Of a DNA stretch of 43,346 nt, positions 1 to 9,851 are shown piece by piece. Origin of the DNA: Bacteroidales bacterium (GTDB lineage Bacteria > Bacteroidota > Bacteroidia > Bacteroidales > GCA-2748055). Every line of letters begins with the position of its first letter. Position 1 is the first letter of the stretch. The notes beneath the pieces were generated by a model. That model did no database searches, was not told the DNA's origin, and saw only the letters and a list, made by a program, of their open reading frames with translations. The translations under genes and the position numbers were made by a program. The stretch is taken from the NCBI GenBank assembly GCA_029931975.1, contig JAOZQY010000020.1, positions 1 through 43,346 on the forward strand. The letters run 5' to 3'.

Positions 1-882
1 GCATTATTGCATGAAAGCATCGACGGACTAGACATTAAACCAAAGGGCAGTTATGTTGACCTGACCTTTGGAGGAGGGGGACACTCTCTGGAAGTTCTTA
101 AAAAGTTGGGTAAAAATGGCAGGCTCGTAGTATTTGATCAGGATCAGGATGCTATTGCAAATGTTCCGGATGACAAGCGACTCATTTTTGTCGGGGCAAA
201 CTTCAGATACTTAAAACACTACATGAGATACCATGCCATTGAGAAAGTGGATGGAATTCTGGCTGATCTTGGTATCTCCTCACATCAAATCGACCAGGCT
301 GAAAGGGGTTTCTCATTCAAATCAGATGCAGCACTGGATATGCGCATGGATGTGCGCAGTAAAAAGACTGCTTCACATTTATTAAATGAGGCTCCCCGGG
401 AAGAACTGGCCAGGATCTTTAAATCATACGGAGAACTTGGAAATGCCTATGCCCTTTCAGGCGCCATTCAGGTGGCAAGGGAGGAAAGAGGGATCGAAAC
501 AACGGCCGATCTGGAAGTGGTGTTGAAGCGATTTATTCCCAGGCATCAGCCCAGCAAGTTCCTGGCCAAGGTATACCAGGCTCTGCGGATCGAAGTGAAC
601 CATGAGATGGAAGCCCTGCGGGAGATGCTGGTTCAGACAGAAGCCTGCCTGAAACCAGGGGGCAGGCTGGTGGTGATTACCTACCATTCCATTGAAGACC
701 GGATTGTGAAAAACTATATGCGGTCAGGGAACCTGGAAGGGGTGATTGAAAAGGATTTTTATGGAAATGTTCAATCGCCCTGGAAACTGGTAAACCGGAG
801 TGTGATTACTCCTTCCGAGGAGGAGCTTAGAGAAAATAACAGGGCCAGAAGCGCCAAATTGAGAATTGCAGAAAGAACCTGA
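1..882 (+). CDS. rsmH: 16S rRNA (cytosine-1402-N4)-methyltransferase RsmH, 5' end missing
   Basis: SAM-dependent methyltransferase that modifies C1402 of 16S rRNA in the decoding site. The SAM-binding loop DLTFGGGGHS lies near the start, and later family blocks include ADLGISSHQ, RGFSF, DMRMD, ALRIEVN and ITYHSIEDRIVKNY. The reading frame is open to base 1. The residues before HESIDGLDIKP read A-L-L, which fits the family start (PVLL-ES), so the gene begins a few codons outside the window and the TTG at base 7 is not the start. The C-terminus is intact and ends in the usual basic RARSAKLRIAER. It is the first visible gene of the dcw cluster; ftsL starts 2 bases after its stop, so co-transcription is very likely. 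In other bacteria mraZ normally precedes it. Confidence 0.96.
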   Translation, partial: ALLHESIDGLDIKPKGSYVDLTFGGGGHSLEVLKKLGKNGRLVVFDQDQDAIANVPDDKRLIFVGANFRYLKHYMRYHAIEKVDGILADLGISSHQIDQAERGFSFKSDAALDMRMDVRSKKTASHLLNEAPREELARIFKSYGELGNAYALSGAIQVAREERGIETTADLEVVLKRFIPRHQPSKFLAKVYQALRIEVNHEMEALREMLVQTEACLKPGGRLVVITYHSIEDRIVKNYMRSGNLEGVIEKDFYGNVQSPWKLVNRSVITPSEEELRENNRARSAKLRIAERT

Positions 883-884
883 TT

Positions 885-1259
885 ATGAGCAGGGAGAAAG
901 GAAACGTAGAATTTGACCAGAGTATCGAGGAGAAGGAAAAGAGCTTCTCTTTGAGGGACCTGGTGGATGGTAATATTCTGACCCGCAAGGCAGTAGTAAA
1001 GCAGAGTCGTTTCATACTGCTGATGGTTTTGATGGCTTTTCTCCTTATTGCCAACCGAAATCATGCTGAAAAGATGGTGATTCGTCTGAATCGCCTCCAG
1101 AGTGATGTGAAGGAAATGAGGGCCAGATCAATCTCCACCTCCTCCGAGCTGGTGAGAATCAGCAGGCAGTCGGAGGTGAAGCAGTTGGTAAACAGGTATG
1201 AACTTGGGCTGAAAGAGAACCTGGAACCACCAAAAAAACTGATACAAACGGAAGAGTAA
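885..1259 (+). CDS. ftsL: FtsL-like cell division protein
   Basis: Small bitopic membrane protein of 124 residues. A charged cytoplasmic N-terminus of about 40 residues is followed by one membrane span (about residues 42-57, FILLMVLMAFLLIA) and a periplasmic helical, coiled-coil-like segment rich in charged residues with spaced Leu/Val. This is the build of FtsL, which joins FtsB and FtsQ in the divisome and helps activate FtsWI. FtsL diverges strongly in sequence, so the name rests on position between rsmH and the division transpeptidase, size and topology, and on its resemblance to the FtsL-like family of Bacteroidota. ATG lies 2 bases after the rsmH stop and the next gene starts 1 base after its stop. 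The N-terminal cytoplasmic part is long for an FtsL. Confidence 0.8.
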   Translation: MSREKGNVEFDQSIEEKEKSFSLRDLVDGNILTRKAVVKQSRFILLMVLMAFLLIANRNHAEKMVIRLNRLQSDVKEMRARSISTSSELVRISRQSEVKQLVNRYELGLKENLEPPKKLIQTEE

Positions 1260-1260
1260 C

Positions 1261-3375
1261 ATGTCACTGAAGCGGGATATACTGATTCGGAGTTCCCTGG
1301 TGTACCTGGGGATACTGCTTATGGGTCTGCTGATTTTTGGGAAAGCACTGCAACTTCAGATTTTTGAGAAGGATAAATGGGCCCAGGAAGAGAACAGTAC
1401 TGTTCGGCATAAGGTGATAGAACCCAGCAGGGGGAATATATATTCAGCTGATGGCAGGTTACTGGCTGTTTCGGTCCCTTATTATGAGATCAGGATGGAT
1501 TTTCAATCCGAATCTTTTACACGGGATATCTTTGATGCGGGGGTGGATGAACTTGCAAAATCACTTTCCGGACTTTTCCGTGATAGGCACTGGTCAACAT
1601 ACAAAAGGTTGCTGGTAAATGCCAGGGAGAATGGCAAACGTTACTTCCTGGTTAAACGCAATGTAACTTATACTCAACTTCAGCAGGTAAAGCAGTTTCC
1701 CATTTTTAGGCAAGGGCGATACAGGGGAGGTGTGCAGTATGTTCAGCAGAATAAAAGAGTCAGACCCTATGGAATACTGGCTGCGCGGACAGTGGGTTAT
1801 ACCATGCACGACGATTATAAAAGTGTGGTGGGGATCGAGGGAGCATATGACACCGAGTTAAAAGGAGTGGAGGGTTACAGGCTCATGCGAAAGATCCGGG
1901 GAGATGTCTGGATGCCCATAAACGATGCCAATGAAATAGAGCCCATGGACGGTCATGATATTATCACCACCCTTGATGTGGACCTCCAGGATGTGGCTGA
2001 AAATGCGCTCTACAAGCAGTTGGAACGGCACGAAGCCGATCATGGTACCGTGGTGCTGATGGAGGTGAGAACCGGTAAGGTGAAAGCCATTGCCAATCTG
2101 TCCCGGGATGAGGACGGGTGCTACATCGAGGATTACAACTTTGCCATCGGTGAGTCTACTGAACCGGGATCTACTTTCAAGCTGGCCTCCATGATTGCTC
2201 TGCTGGAGGATGGTCATGTTCACCCCAACGATATCGTAGATGTGGGCAATGGTGTAACTTCCTTTTATGGCCATAAGGTGGAAGATAGTGGTCATGAATC
2301 GCTGGGAAAGATCACCATTGGGCGGGCTTTTGAAGTGTCCTCCAATGTGGCTTTCTCGAAGACTGTCAATGAAAATTATAAGGATAAACCGGAGCAGTTT
2401 GTGAACCGTCTGTATGAAATGGGACTGAACAGAAAGCTGGGGATTGAGATCAGGGGAGAGGGCCAGCCTGATATTAAGTATACTGACAGTGAGCTCTGGT
2501 CGGGACTCACACTTCCAATGATGTCCATGGGCTACGAGGTACGGATGACTCCCCTGCAGATTCTTGCCCTTTACAATGCCGTGGCCAACAGCGGAAAGAT
2601 GGTGAAGCCCATGTTTGTGGAGGAAATTCGTTTTCACGGGAAAGTGGAGAAACAATTTGAGACAGAAGTACTGAATAGTCATATATGTTCCAAAGAAACA
2701 CTTTCCCAAATAAAGAAGATGCTGGAGGGTGTGGTTGAAAATGGGACCGCCCGGAACCTGGACAACAGTCACTACAAGATTGCCGGAAAAACCGGAACAG
2801 CACAGGTATCGCTTAACAAGGAGGGCTATGTCAAGTCACTCTACCAGGCCTCTTTTGTGGGATATTTCCCGGCCGACAAACCCAAGTATTCCTGTATTGT
2901 GGTGGTCAACGCCCCTTCCAGGCAGATCTACTATGGTAACGTTGTGGCGGGTCCCATCTTCAGGGATATTACGGACCGGATCTATGTAAGAGAATACGAA
3001 ATGCAAGCAAAACAGACTCAACTGGCCGGGCAGACACTACAGGCGCCCTACTCCAAGAGTGGTAATGGCGATGCCCTGGAATCTGTTTTTGAGTACCTCA
3101 ATCTTTCCCTGGAAAAGCGGGGTAAGGAAAGTCTCTGGGTTTCAACGCAAAGCACCCCTGAAGGAGTGCTTGCCTCTTCCAGGCCCATTACTTCCCAGCT
3201 GATTCCCAATGTGGTAGATATGGGTTTGAAGGATGCTGTATACCTGCTGGAGAGCAGGGGATTAAAAGTGGTGGTGGCTGGAAGGGGAACTGTACGAAGA
3301 CAATCACAATTGCCGGGTGGTGTCATCCGTAAGGGAACTGTTGTAGTACTGGATATGAGTCTAAATGAAGGATAA
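1261..3375 (+). CDS. ftsI: Division-specific penicillin-binding protein (FtsI/PBP3 type) with PASTA domain
   Basis: Class B PBP, the D,D-transpeptidase that crosslinks septal peptidoglycan in the periplasm together with FtsW. It has 704 residues. A membrane anchor (about residues 11-30) is followed by the dimerisation/pedestal region containing RGNIYSADGRLLA and then the transpeptidase domain. The three active-site motifs are present: S304-T-F-K307 (acylated serine), S360-S-N362 and K510-T-G512. A C-terminal PASTA-like domain of about 55 residues begins at IPNVVDMGLKDAV (about residue 645). A PASTA tail on FtsI is usual for Bacteroidota. ATG follows the ftsL stop after 1 base, and murE starts directly after its stop. 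All catalytic residues are intact. Confidence 0.96.
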   Translation: MSLKRDILIRSSLVYLGILLMGLLIFGKALQLQIFEKDKWAQEENSTVRHKVIEPSRGNIYSADGRLLAVSVPYYEIRMDFQSESFTRDIFDAGVDELAKSLSGLFRDRHWSTYKRLLVNARENGKRYFLVKRNVTYTQLQQVKQFPIFRQGRYRGGVQYVQQNKRVRPYGILAARTVGYTMHDDYKSVVGIEGAYDTELKGVEGYRLMRKIRGDVWMPINDANEIEPMDGHDIITTLDVDLQDVAENALYKQLERHEADHGTVVLMEVRTGKVKAIANLSRDEDGCYIEDYNFAIGESTEPGSTFKLASMIALLEDGHVHPNDIVDVGNGVTSFYGHKVEDSGHESLGKITIGRAFEVSSNVAFSKTVNENYKDKPEQFVNRLYEMGLNRKLGIEIRGEGQPDIKYTDSELWSGLTLPMMSMGYEVRMTPLQILALYNAVANSGKMVKPMFVEEIRFHGKVEKQFETEVLNSHICSKETLSQIKKMLEGVVENGTARNLDNSHYKIAGKTGTAQVSLNKEGYVKSLYQASFVGYFPADKPKYSCIVVVNAPSRQIYYGNVVAGPIFRDITDRIYVREYEMQAKQTQLAGQTLQAPYSKSGNGDALESVFEYLNLSLEKRGKESLWVSTQSTPEGVLASSRPITSQLIPNVVDMGLKDAVYLLESRGLKVVVAGRGTVRRQSQLPGGVIRKGTVVVLDMSLNEG

Positions 3376-4833
3376 GTGAGACTGAAAGAGATCATACAGG
3401 ATTTGAAGATTACCGATCATATCGGTGATCAGGATCCCCAGGTTGAGAAGATCACTTTTGATTCCCGTAAGGTCAAAAAGGGAGATCTTTTTGTGGCCAT
3501 CAGGGGAGTGGAGGCTGACGGGCACAGGTATATCGAGCAGGCTCTTGTTGCCGGTGCGATTGCAGTTGTCTGTGAAGAGATGGAAAAAGCGCTCAATCCT
3601 GAAGTACCTGTAATCTGTGTGCCCGACACCCGGAAGGCGCTGGCTATAATGGCTTCGCTCTGGTATGGGAATCCCTCATCCGATTTGTTGCTGGTAGGTG
3701 TTACCGGAACCAATGGCAAGACCACGGTAGCTACTCTTTTGCACCAGATTCATCAAAGGATGGGATTCAGGGCCGGATTGCTTTCAACCATCCAGGTACT
3801 GATCGGTGAGGAGAGTCGTCCGGCTACGCATACCACACCCGATCCGCTGCAGATCAATGCAGCCCTGCGGGAGATGGTCGATTCCGATTGTGAGTACTGT
3901 TTTATTGAGGTCTCTTCTCATGCTATTGATCAGGAGCGTATCGGGGGACTGGAGTTCAATGGCGGCCTCTTTACCAATCTTAGTCGCGATCATCTCGATT
4001 ACCATAAAGATTTCAGGGAGTACCTAAGAGTGAAGAAACGTTTTTTTGACAGTCTTCCAGCAGATGCATTCGCCCTGGTCAACGGGGACGATAAGAATGG
4101 TTTAGTAATGCTCCAGAACTGTGAAGCAGAAAAGCATATATACAGCCTGAGCTCCATGTGCGATTTCAGGGGAAAGATCACAGAAATGCACCTCGAAGGT
4201 TCAGCCATGGAGATCAACGGACAGGAACTTTGGGTCAAGCTTCCCGGAAGGTTTAATGCTGCAAATCTCCTTTGTGCCTATGGGAGCTCCATCTTGCTGG
4301 GTCATCATCCCGATGATGTGAGTACAGCCTTAAGTGAACTGAATTCAGTGGAAGGCAGGTTTGAAACATTCCGTTCGGCAAAAGGGATTACTGCAATAGT
4401 GGACTATGCACATACACCGGATGCATTGCAAAATGTTCTGGATACCATCCATGAAGTCAATGTGGCCGGTGGTGAAATTATAACCGTCGTGGGAGCCGGG
4501 GGAAACAGGGATAAGGGGAAACGCCCCCTAATGGCCAGGATTGTAGCAGATTCCAGTCACAAGGTGATACTGACCTCTGATAACCCCAGGGATGAGGACC
4601 CGGAGCTGATCCTCGACGAGATGATGGAGGGAATACCCAAACAAAATCTGGAGCACACCATGCGTATTGTGAGCCGAGAGGAAGCTATCCGCACAGCATG
4701 TATTATGGCTCATGAGAAAGATATTATCCTGGTGGCAGGAAAGGGCCATGAGAAAAGTCAGGAGATTGCCGGTGAAAAAAAGGCATTTGATGATATGGAG
4801 TTACTGAAACAGACTTTAAAGGGACAGCAATGA
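3376..4833 (+). CDS. murE: UDP-MurNAc-L-Ala-D-Glu:meso-diaminopimelate ligase MurE
   Basis: Cytoplasmic Mur ligase that adds the third residue of the peptidoglycan stem peptide with ATP. It has 485 residues. The N-terminal UDP-binding domain carries [16 protein letters not shown], the central ATPase domain has the P-loop G111-TNGKTT117, and the C-terminal domain has the substrate motif D402-N-P-R405. DNPR is the signature of meso-diaminopimelate specificity, so the cell wall is expected to be DAP-type. The lysine-adding enzymes differ at this motif. The start is a GTG immediately after the ftsI stop, with no intergenic base. The stop overlaps the mraY start in ATGA. Both details point to translational coupling. 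Confidence 0.97.
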   Translation: MRLKEIIQDLKITDHIGDQDPQVEKITFDSRKVKKGDLFVAIRGVEADGHRYIEQALVAGAIAVVCEEMEKALNPEVPVICVPDTRKALAIMASLWYGNPSSDLLLVGVTGTNGKTTVATLLHQIHQRMGFRAGLLSTIQVLIGEESRPATHTTPDPLQINAALREMVDSDCEYCFIEVSSHAIDQERIGGLEFNGGLFTNLSRDHLDYHKDFREYLRVKKRFFDSLPADAFALVNGDDKNGLVMLQNCEAEKHIYSLSSMCDFRGKITEMHLEGSAMEINGQELWVKLPGRFNAANLLCAYGSSILLGHHPDDVSTALSELNSVEGRFETFRSAKGITAIVDYAHTPDALQNVLDTIHEVNVAGGEIITVVGAGGNRDKGKRPLMARIVADSSHKVILTSDNPRDEDPELILDEMMEGIPKQNLEHTMRIVSREEAIRTACIMAHEKDIILVAGKGHEKSQEIAGEKKAFDDMELLKQTLKGQQ

Positions 4834-6080
4834 TATATTACCTCTTTGAATACCTTGAGCAGTTCGATTTTCCGGGAGCGGGGATGTTTCAGTACCTCTC
4901 TTCCAGGGCTTCCTTTGCAGCCATCACGTCTCTGGTTATCTCCATGCTTTTTGGGAAACGGATTATCAAAGTGCTTCACCGGAAACAAATTGGAGAGTTG
5001 GTTCGCGACCTTGGTCTCGATGGACAAAAGCAAAAACAGGGGACCCCTACCATGGGGGGAATTATTATACTGGCTTCCATTATTATCCCGGTGCTGCTTT
5101 TTGCAAAACTTGATAATGTATATATCATCCTGATGCTGGTGACCACTGTCTGGCTGGGTTTGATTGGTTTCATCGATGACTATATCAAGGTGTTTAAAAA
5201 GAACAAACAGGGCTTGCGGGGAAAGTTCAAGGTGATTGGCCAGGTGGGTCTCGGGCTGATTGTGGGGGTGACACTTTATCTCAGTGATGATGCAATAATT
5301 CGTGAACGGATCGAGATTACACAGGAAAATTTTAATGAATACAAGACCGGGGAGATGCAGGTGGACCAGGCCGGAAATCTTTTTGTGGTCAACGAGCATA
5401 AAAGGCCGCTTACCACCATTCCCTTTGTAAAGAACAACGAATTTGACTACTCCTGGCTGGTATGGTTCAGTGGGAAGTATGCCGATCATGCGGTTTGGAT
5501 CATCTTTGTACTGGCGATCATTTTTATAGTTACTGCTGTTTCTAACGGGGCCAATATTACAGATGGCCTGGACGGATTGGCCACGGGATCGGCGGCCATT
5601 ATTGGGGTTACCCTTGGGGCGCTGGCCTGGTTGTCGGGGAATGCTATCTACTCAAACTATCTGAATATTATGCACATACCCCATGCAGGAGAACTTGTTG
5701 TCTTTGCAGGGGCATTTATAGGAGCCACCATTGGCTTCCTGTGGTATAATTCCTATCCGGCCCAGGTATTTATGGGCGATACGGGGAGCCTGGCCCTGGG
5801 TGGGATCATTGCGGTTTTTGCCGTGGTTATCCGCAAGGAATTGTTGATCCCAATTTTATGCGGGCTTTACTTTGTGGAAAGTCTTTCAGTGATTTTGCAG
5901 GTGGGCTGGTTCAAGAGGACCAGACTGAAATACGGAGAAGGCAGGAGGTTGTTCCTGATGGCCCCCATTCATCACCACTACCAGAAAATGGGATTCCCCG
6001 AACCCAAGATTGTGACCCGGTTCTGGATTGTGGGGATTATGCTTGCTGTAATAACTATTGTAACCCTGAAAATGCGATAA
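4830..6080 (+). CDS. mraY: Phospho-MurNAc-pentapeptide transferase MraY
   Basis: Integral membrane enzyme that transfers phospho-MurNAc-pentapeptide from UDP to undecaprenyl phosphate, making lipid I. It has 416 residues and about ten hydrophobic segments. Diagnostic motifs are [18 protein letters not shown] (catalytic Asp pair), [27 protein letters not shown] and [15 protein letters not shown]. It is about 55 residues longer than the roughly 360-residue E. coli type. The extra length lies in a hydrophilic insert at about residues 150-205 between membrane segments, which I believe is common in Bacteroidota MraY. ATG overlaps the murE stop by 4 bases. Confidence 0.97.
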   Translation: MIYYLFEYLEQFDFPGAGMFQYLSSRASFAAITSLVISMLFGKRIIKVLHRKQIGELVRDLGLDGQKQKQGTPTMGGIIILASIIIPVLLFAKLDNVYIILMLVTTVWLGLIGFIDDYIKVFKKNKQGLRGKFKVIGQVGLGLIVGVTLYLSDDAIIRERIEITQENFNEYKTGEMQVDQAGNLFVVNEHKRPLTTIPFVKNNEFDYSWLVWFSGKYADHAVWIIFVLAIIFIVTAVSNGANITDGLDGLATGSAAIIGVTLGALAWLSGNAIYSNYLNIMHIPHAGELVVFAGAFIGATIGFLWYNSYPAQVFMGDTGSLALGGIIAVFAVVIRKELLIPILCGLYFVESLSVILQVGWFKRTRLKYGEGRRLFLMAPIHHHYQKMGFPEPKIVTRFWIVGIMLAVITIVTLKMR

Positions 6081-6096
6081 TAATAAAACAAACTCT

Positions 6097-7443
6097 ATGG
6101 AAAACAGAGAACGTATAGTGATCCTCGGTGCTGGCGAAAGTGGGACGGGAGCAGCCATCCTGGCACGTTCCAAAGGAATGGATGTGTTTGTTTCTGATGC
6201 CGGAAAGATCAAACCTTTTTACCGTGACTTGCTGGATGAATACCAGGTAATTTATGAGTCGGGTGGACATACCGAGCGCTTGATTCTTAATGCTACTGAA
6301 GTGATTAAGAGTCCCGGAATTCCCGAGAGTGCACCCATTATAAAGCTGCTTCGAAAGAAGGAGGTTCCGATCATCTCTGAAATAGAGTTTGCCGGGCGCT
6401 ATACCAATGCTAAAATGATCTGTATTACCGGAAGCAATGGTAAAACCACCACCACTTCCCTGATTCATCATATGATGCGCAAGGCTGGGCTCAATGTTGG
6501 AATTGCCGGAAACGTGGGGCGCAGTTTCGCCCTCCAGGTAGCCACTGAGGGTTATGATTACTACGTACTCGAACTCAGCAGTTTCCAGCTTGACGGAATG
6601 TTCCAGTTTAAGCCAGATATTGCCATCCTGCTCAATATCACCCCGGATCATCTTGACAGGTACGATTACAATTTTCAGAACTATGTGGATTCCAAATTCA
6701 GGGTGGCCCAGAACCTGACCGAGGAGGAGTATTTTGTTTTTTGTTCCGACGATGAGATAACCATTAAGGAGCTGGAGAAGATTGTGACCAGGGCCGAGCA
6801 GCTTCCTTTCGCCTACCAGAAGAAAGAGCATGATGTGGCCTGGGTGGAGAATGACGAGGAACTCCGTATCGAATTTGATGATGTGGACTTCAGTATGTCG
6901 GTGCATGAACTCTCCCTACAAGGAAGACACAACACTTATAACAGTATGGCAGCCGGTATCGCCGGGAACGTTTTGAAAATCCGTAACGATGTGATCCGCG
7001 AGGCACTGATGGATTTCCAGGGAGTGGAACACCGATTGGAGACAGTGGTGAAGGTTCACGGTATCAACTTTATAAATGATTCCAAAGCCACCAATATAAA
7101 TTCTGCCTGGTACGCCCTTGAGAGTGTGAAAGGCAGTATAGTCTGGATTGTGGGGGGAGTGGATAAGGGCAATGATTACAGTGATCTCTTTAACCTGGTT
7201 GAAAATAAGGTAAAAGCCATAGTCTGCCTGGGAAAGGATAATGATCGTGTTATCAAGGCATTCAGCGGAAAAGTAGAATCCATTGTGGAGTCAATGAGTA
7301 TGGAAGAAGCAGTCAAAGCTGCCTACTACCTGGCCAGGGACGGAGAGACCGTACTACTCTCCCCTGCTTGTGCCAGTTTTGACCTGTTTGAGAGTTTTGA
7401 GGACAGGGGACGACAGTTTAAAGATTCAGTACGAAGTCTCTAG
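6097..7443 (+). CDS. murD: UDP-MurNAc-L-alanine:D-glutamate ligase MurD
   Basis: Cytoplasmic Mur ligase that adds D-glutamate to UDP-MurNAc-L-Ala. It has 448 residues, the usual length. The N-terminal Rossmann domain starts IVILGAGESGTGAAILA, the P-loop is G112-SNGKTT118, and later blocks include ELSSFQL, LNITPDHLDRY, EHRLE, INDSKATN and LSPACASFD. ATG lies 16 bases after the mraY stop. Downstream is a 52-base repeat-rich spacer before ftsW, the only real gap inside the cluster. Confidence 0.97.
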   Translation: MENRERIVILGAGESGTGAAILARSKGMDVFVSDAGKIKPFYRDLLDEYQVIYESGGHTERLILNATEVIKSPGIPESAPIIKLLRKKEVPIISEIEFAGRYTNAKMICITGSNGKTTTTSLIHHMMRKAGLNVGIAGNVGRSFALQVATEGYDYYVLELSSFQLDGMFQFKPDIAILLNITPDHLDRYDYNFQNYVDSKFRVAQNLTEEEYFVFCSDDEITIKELEKIVTRAEQLPFAYQKKEHDVAWVENDEELRIEFDDVDFSMSVHELSLQGRHNTYNSMAAGIAGNVLKIRNDVIREALMDFQGVEHRLETVVKVHGINFINDSKATNINSAWYALESVKGSIVWIVGGVDKGNDYSDLFNLVENKVKAIVCLGKDNDRVIKAFSGKVESIVESMSMEEAVKAAYYLARDGETVLLSPACASFDLFESFEDRGRQFKDSVRSL

Positions 7444-7497
7444 AGATAGATAGTGGATAGTTAGATAGTAGAAAGTAACTAGTAGATAGTAAAGAGT
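7444..7497 (+). repeat. Degenerate 7-bp tandem repeat between murD and ftsW
   Basis: The spacer is built from about seven heptads related to AGATAGT: 7448-7454 (exact), 7455-7461 (GGATAGT), 7463-7469 (exact after one extra T), 7470-7476 (AGAAAGT), 7477-7483 (AACTAGT), 7484-7490 (exact) and 7491-7497 (AAAGAGT). It is rich in TAG triplets in all frames. The last heptad runs into the GTG start codon of ftsW at 7496. The repeat is seen directly; any role in expression is unknown. Confidence 0.75.
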
Positions 7498-8743
7498 GAG
7501 GATCAGGAAATATATAAAAGGCGACAAGATTATCTGGATGGTGGTATTGATCCTCCTTGTGATTTCCCTGTTGTCGGTATACAGCTCAACCGGATCGCTG
7601 GCCTACCAGCACCGGTCGGGTAATACCTTCTTTTATCTGTTCCGCCAGCTTAAGTTTATACTGCTTGGACTGGTGATTATATTTTTTGTACACTTGATTC
7701 CCTACCGGATATTCAGCAGGGTATCGGTCTTTGCTCTATATATTTCCATTCCCTTGTTGCTGCTTACCCTGATTATAGGGACAAATATTAATGAAGCCAC
7801 ACGCTGGTTACAGGTTCCGGGGATCGGACTTACCATTCAGCCTTCCGATTTCGCCAAAATAGCACTGGTGATGTATGTGGCAAAGATTCTATCAGTTAAC
7901 CAGAACAATATCAAGGACTTTAATGGAGTATTCGGGAAGATCTCCCTGGCTATCATGGTAAGCTGTGCCCTGATTCTTCCCGCCAATTTTTCTACTGCAG
8001 CCATTGTCTTTGTTACTGCATTCAGCCTGATGTTCGTGGGACGAATCCCGGTCAAATACCTGTTATTGATGGTTTTCACGGGGATCTTTGCGTTCTCGAT
8101 TTTTATTGGTGGAGCCATGTTATTCAAACAGGAAGGCAGAATCTCCACCTGGAAAAACCGGATCGAGAATTTTGTGAATGGGGAGGGTGACAATTATCAG
8201 GCAGATCAGGCCAAGGTGGCCATTGTGCAGGGTGGATTATTCGGGAAGGGGCCCGGCAAAAGTACACAGCGAAACCTCCTGCCCCATCCCTATTCCGATT
8301 TTATCTATGCCATCATCATAGAAGAGTATGGCTCCCTTTTGGGAGGTATCCTCATAATAGCTCTTTATTTATGGCTCTTTTTCAGGGCAGGTTTGATTAT
8401 CCGCCGGAGCAAAAGTACCTATGGGGCCTTCCTGGCCTTTGGCCTCTCCATGGGGCTTGTTTTACAGGCCTTTGTAAATATGGCGGTAGCGGTAGGACTG
8501 GTACCCGTCACCGGTCAGACGCTGCCACTGGTAAGTATGGGGGGCTCATCCATCTTTTTTACCAGTATGGCCACCGGAATGATCCTGTCGGTAAGCTGGG
8601 GTACAAAGGAGTTAACTGAGGAAGACGGGGAAAGCGGAGATGAAACTGATAAGGTTTCCGTAAGCAATGAAGATGAAGTGCCGGTGGTAGCCCCGACTGG
8701 TAAAGAGAGTAGTAAGAGGACTGAATTTGAGGTAAATGCATAA
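7496..8743 (+). CDS. ftsW: Septal peptidoglycan polymerase FtsW (SEDS family)
   Basis: Multi-pass membrane glycosyltransferase that polymerises lipid II at the septum with FtsI. It has 415 residues and about ten membrane segments, beginning IIWMVVLILLVISLLSVYS. The motif LPHPYSDFIYA contains D268, which aligns with the catalytic Asp of SEDS polymerases. The family block LPLVSMGGSS lies near residue 345. A charged tail of about 50 residues follows the last membrane segment. The start is GTG at 7496, chosen because KYIKGDKIIW then sits at the usual distance from the first helix and no better in-frame start exists. The GTG lies within the heptad repeat. The 3' end overlaps murG by 8 bases. Confidence 0.96.
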   Translation: MRIRKYIKGDKIIWMVVLILLVISLLSVYSSTGSLAYQHRSGNTFFYLFRQLKFILLGLVIIFFVHLIPYRIFSRVSVFALYISIPLLLLTLIIGTNINEATRWLQVPGIGLTIQPSDFAKIALVMYVAKILSVNQNNIKDFNGVFGKISLAIMVSCALILPANFSTAAIVFVTAFSLMFVGRIPVKYLLLMVFTGIFAFSIFIGGAMLFKQEGRISTWKNRIENFVNGEGDNYQADQAKVAIVQGGLFGKGPGKSTQRNLLPHPYSDFIYAIIIEEYGSLLGGILIIALYLWLFFRAGLIIRRSKSTYGAFLAFGLSMGLVLQAFVNMAVAVGLVPVTGQTLPLVSMGGSSIFFTSMATGMILSVSWGTKELTEEDGESGDETDKVSVSNEDEVPVVAPTGKESSKRTEFEVNA

Positions 8744-9851
8744 GGAACATACATATCGTATTCTCATTGGAGGAGGTGGAACCGGGGGACACGTTTTTCC
8801 GGCCATTGCCATTGCTGATGCGCTGAAGGAGACGGATCCGGATATGGAGTTCTTGTTTGTTGGCGCACTGGGTAAACTTGAGATGGAGAAGGTTCCTGAG
8901 GCAGGCTACTCCATTGCAGGAATACCGGTGGCCGGGTTTCAGCGCAGGCTTACCCTGAAGAATCTCACCTTCTTCTACAAGCTGGCTGTAAGCATGGTCC
9001 GTTCACGAAGAATCGTGGGGAGCTTTTCTCCCGACCTGGCAGTGGGTGTGGGTGGATATGCCAGCGGCCCCATTCTGAAGGCTGCAGCCAGGAAGGGTAT
9101 TCCCATATTGATCCAGGAACAGAATTCCTATGCAGGAATGACCAACCGCCTACTGGCCCGTTCTGCCTCTACCATTTGTGTGGCCTATGAGAATATGGAG
9201 CGTTATTTTCCAGCCGAAAAGATTGTACTGACCGGGAACCCGGTACGTAAGAACCTTTTGAACCTCAGCTCAAATTCGGAGGAGGCTTACAGGGAATTTG
9301 CCATTGAAAAGGACAAAAAGGTATGTCTTGTAGTGGGTGGCAGCCTGGGTGCCCGTACCCTCAACAGGAGTTTTATGGAGGGGCTTGAAAAACTGGGCCG
9401 GGAGGATCTGGTTTTGTTATGGCAGTGTGGAAAGCACTATCACAATGAGGTGAAGGAACGGGTTGATGCCAGCGGCCTTAAAAACATACGGGTTCTTCCA
9501 TTTATTTCGAGAATGGATCTGGCCTATGAAGTGGCTGATCTGATCGTAAGCCGTGCCGGTGCAAATACCATATCAGAGCTGGGTGTTGTGGGCAAGCCGG
9601 TGATCCTGGTGCCTTCACCCAATGTATCGGAGGATCACCAGACCCATAATGCGGAATCCTTAGTAAGTAAGGGAGCGGCCCTGCTGGTAAGGGATGTTGA
9701 AGCGGGGTCGTTTTTGGTGGATCGGATGCTCAGATTGATGGATGATCAGGCAGAAAAAGAAAAATTATCACAGAATATCAGACAGCTCGGCATCTTTGAT
9801 GCATCGCAGGCGATTGCTGCCGAGGTGAAAAAACTATTAATAAAGCAATGA
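8736..9851 (+). CDS. murG: UDP-GlcNAc:lipid I GlcNAc transferase MurG
   Basis: Membrane-associated GT28 glycosyltransferase that converts lipid I to lipid II on the cytoplasmic face. It has 371 residues. The glycine-rich loop GGGGTGGHVFPAIAIADAL is near the N-terminus. VGVGGYASGP, IQEQNSYAGMTNR, GGSLGARTLNRSF and the UDP-GlcNAc-binding block SRAGANTISEL follow, then PSPNVSEDHQTHNA. It starts at an ATG 8 bases inside ftsW, and its stop overlaps the murC start by 4 bases (ATGA). Confidence 0.97.
   Translation: MHKEHTYRILIGGGGTGGHVFPAIAIADALKETDPDMEFLFVGALGKLEMEKVPEAGYSIAGIPVAGFQRRLTLKNLTFFYKLAVSMVRSRRIVGSFSPDLAVGVGGYASGPILKAAARKGIPILIQEQNSYAGMTNRLLARSASTICVAYENMERYFPAEKIVLTGNPVRKNLLNLSSNSEEAYREFAIEKDKKVCLVVGGSLGARTLNRSFMEGLEKLGREDLVLLWQCGKHYHNEVKERVDASGLKNIRVLPFISRMDLAYEVADLIVSRAGANTISELGVVGKPVILVPSPNVSEDHQTHNAESLVSKGAALLVRDVEAGSFLVDRMLRLMDDQAEKEKLSQNIRQLGIFDASQAIAAEVKKLLIKQ

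Noticed and set aside
1858-2772. 304-residue open frame on the minus strand within ftsI
   Set aside because: It lies wholly opposite the conserved transpeptidase domain, has His-rich shadow composition and no recognisable domain.
4758-5489. 243-residue minus-strand frame within mraY
   Set aside because: Opposite conserved MraY motifs and spans the murE-mraY overlap.
6055-6906. 283-residue minus-strand frame within murD
   Set aside because: Antisense to conserved Mur ligase motifs; no start context or domain.
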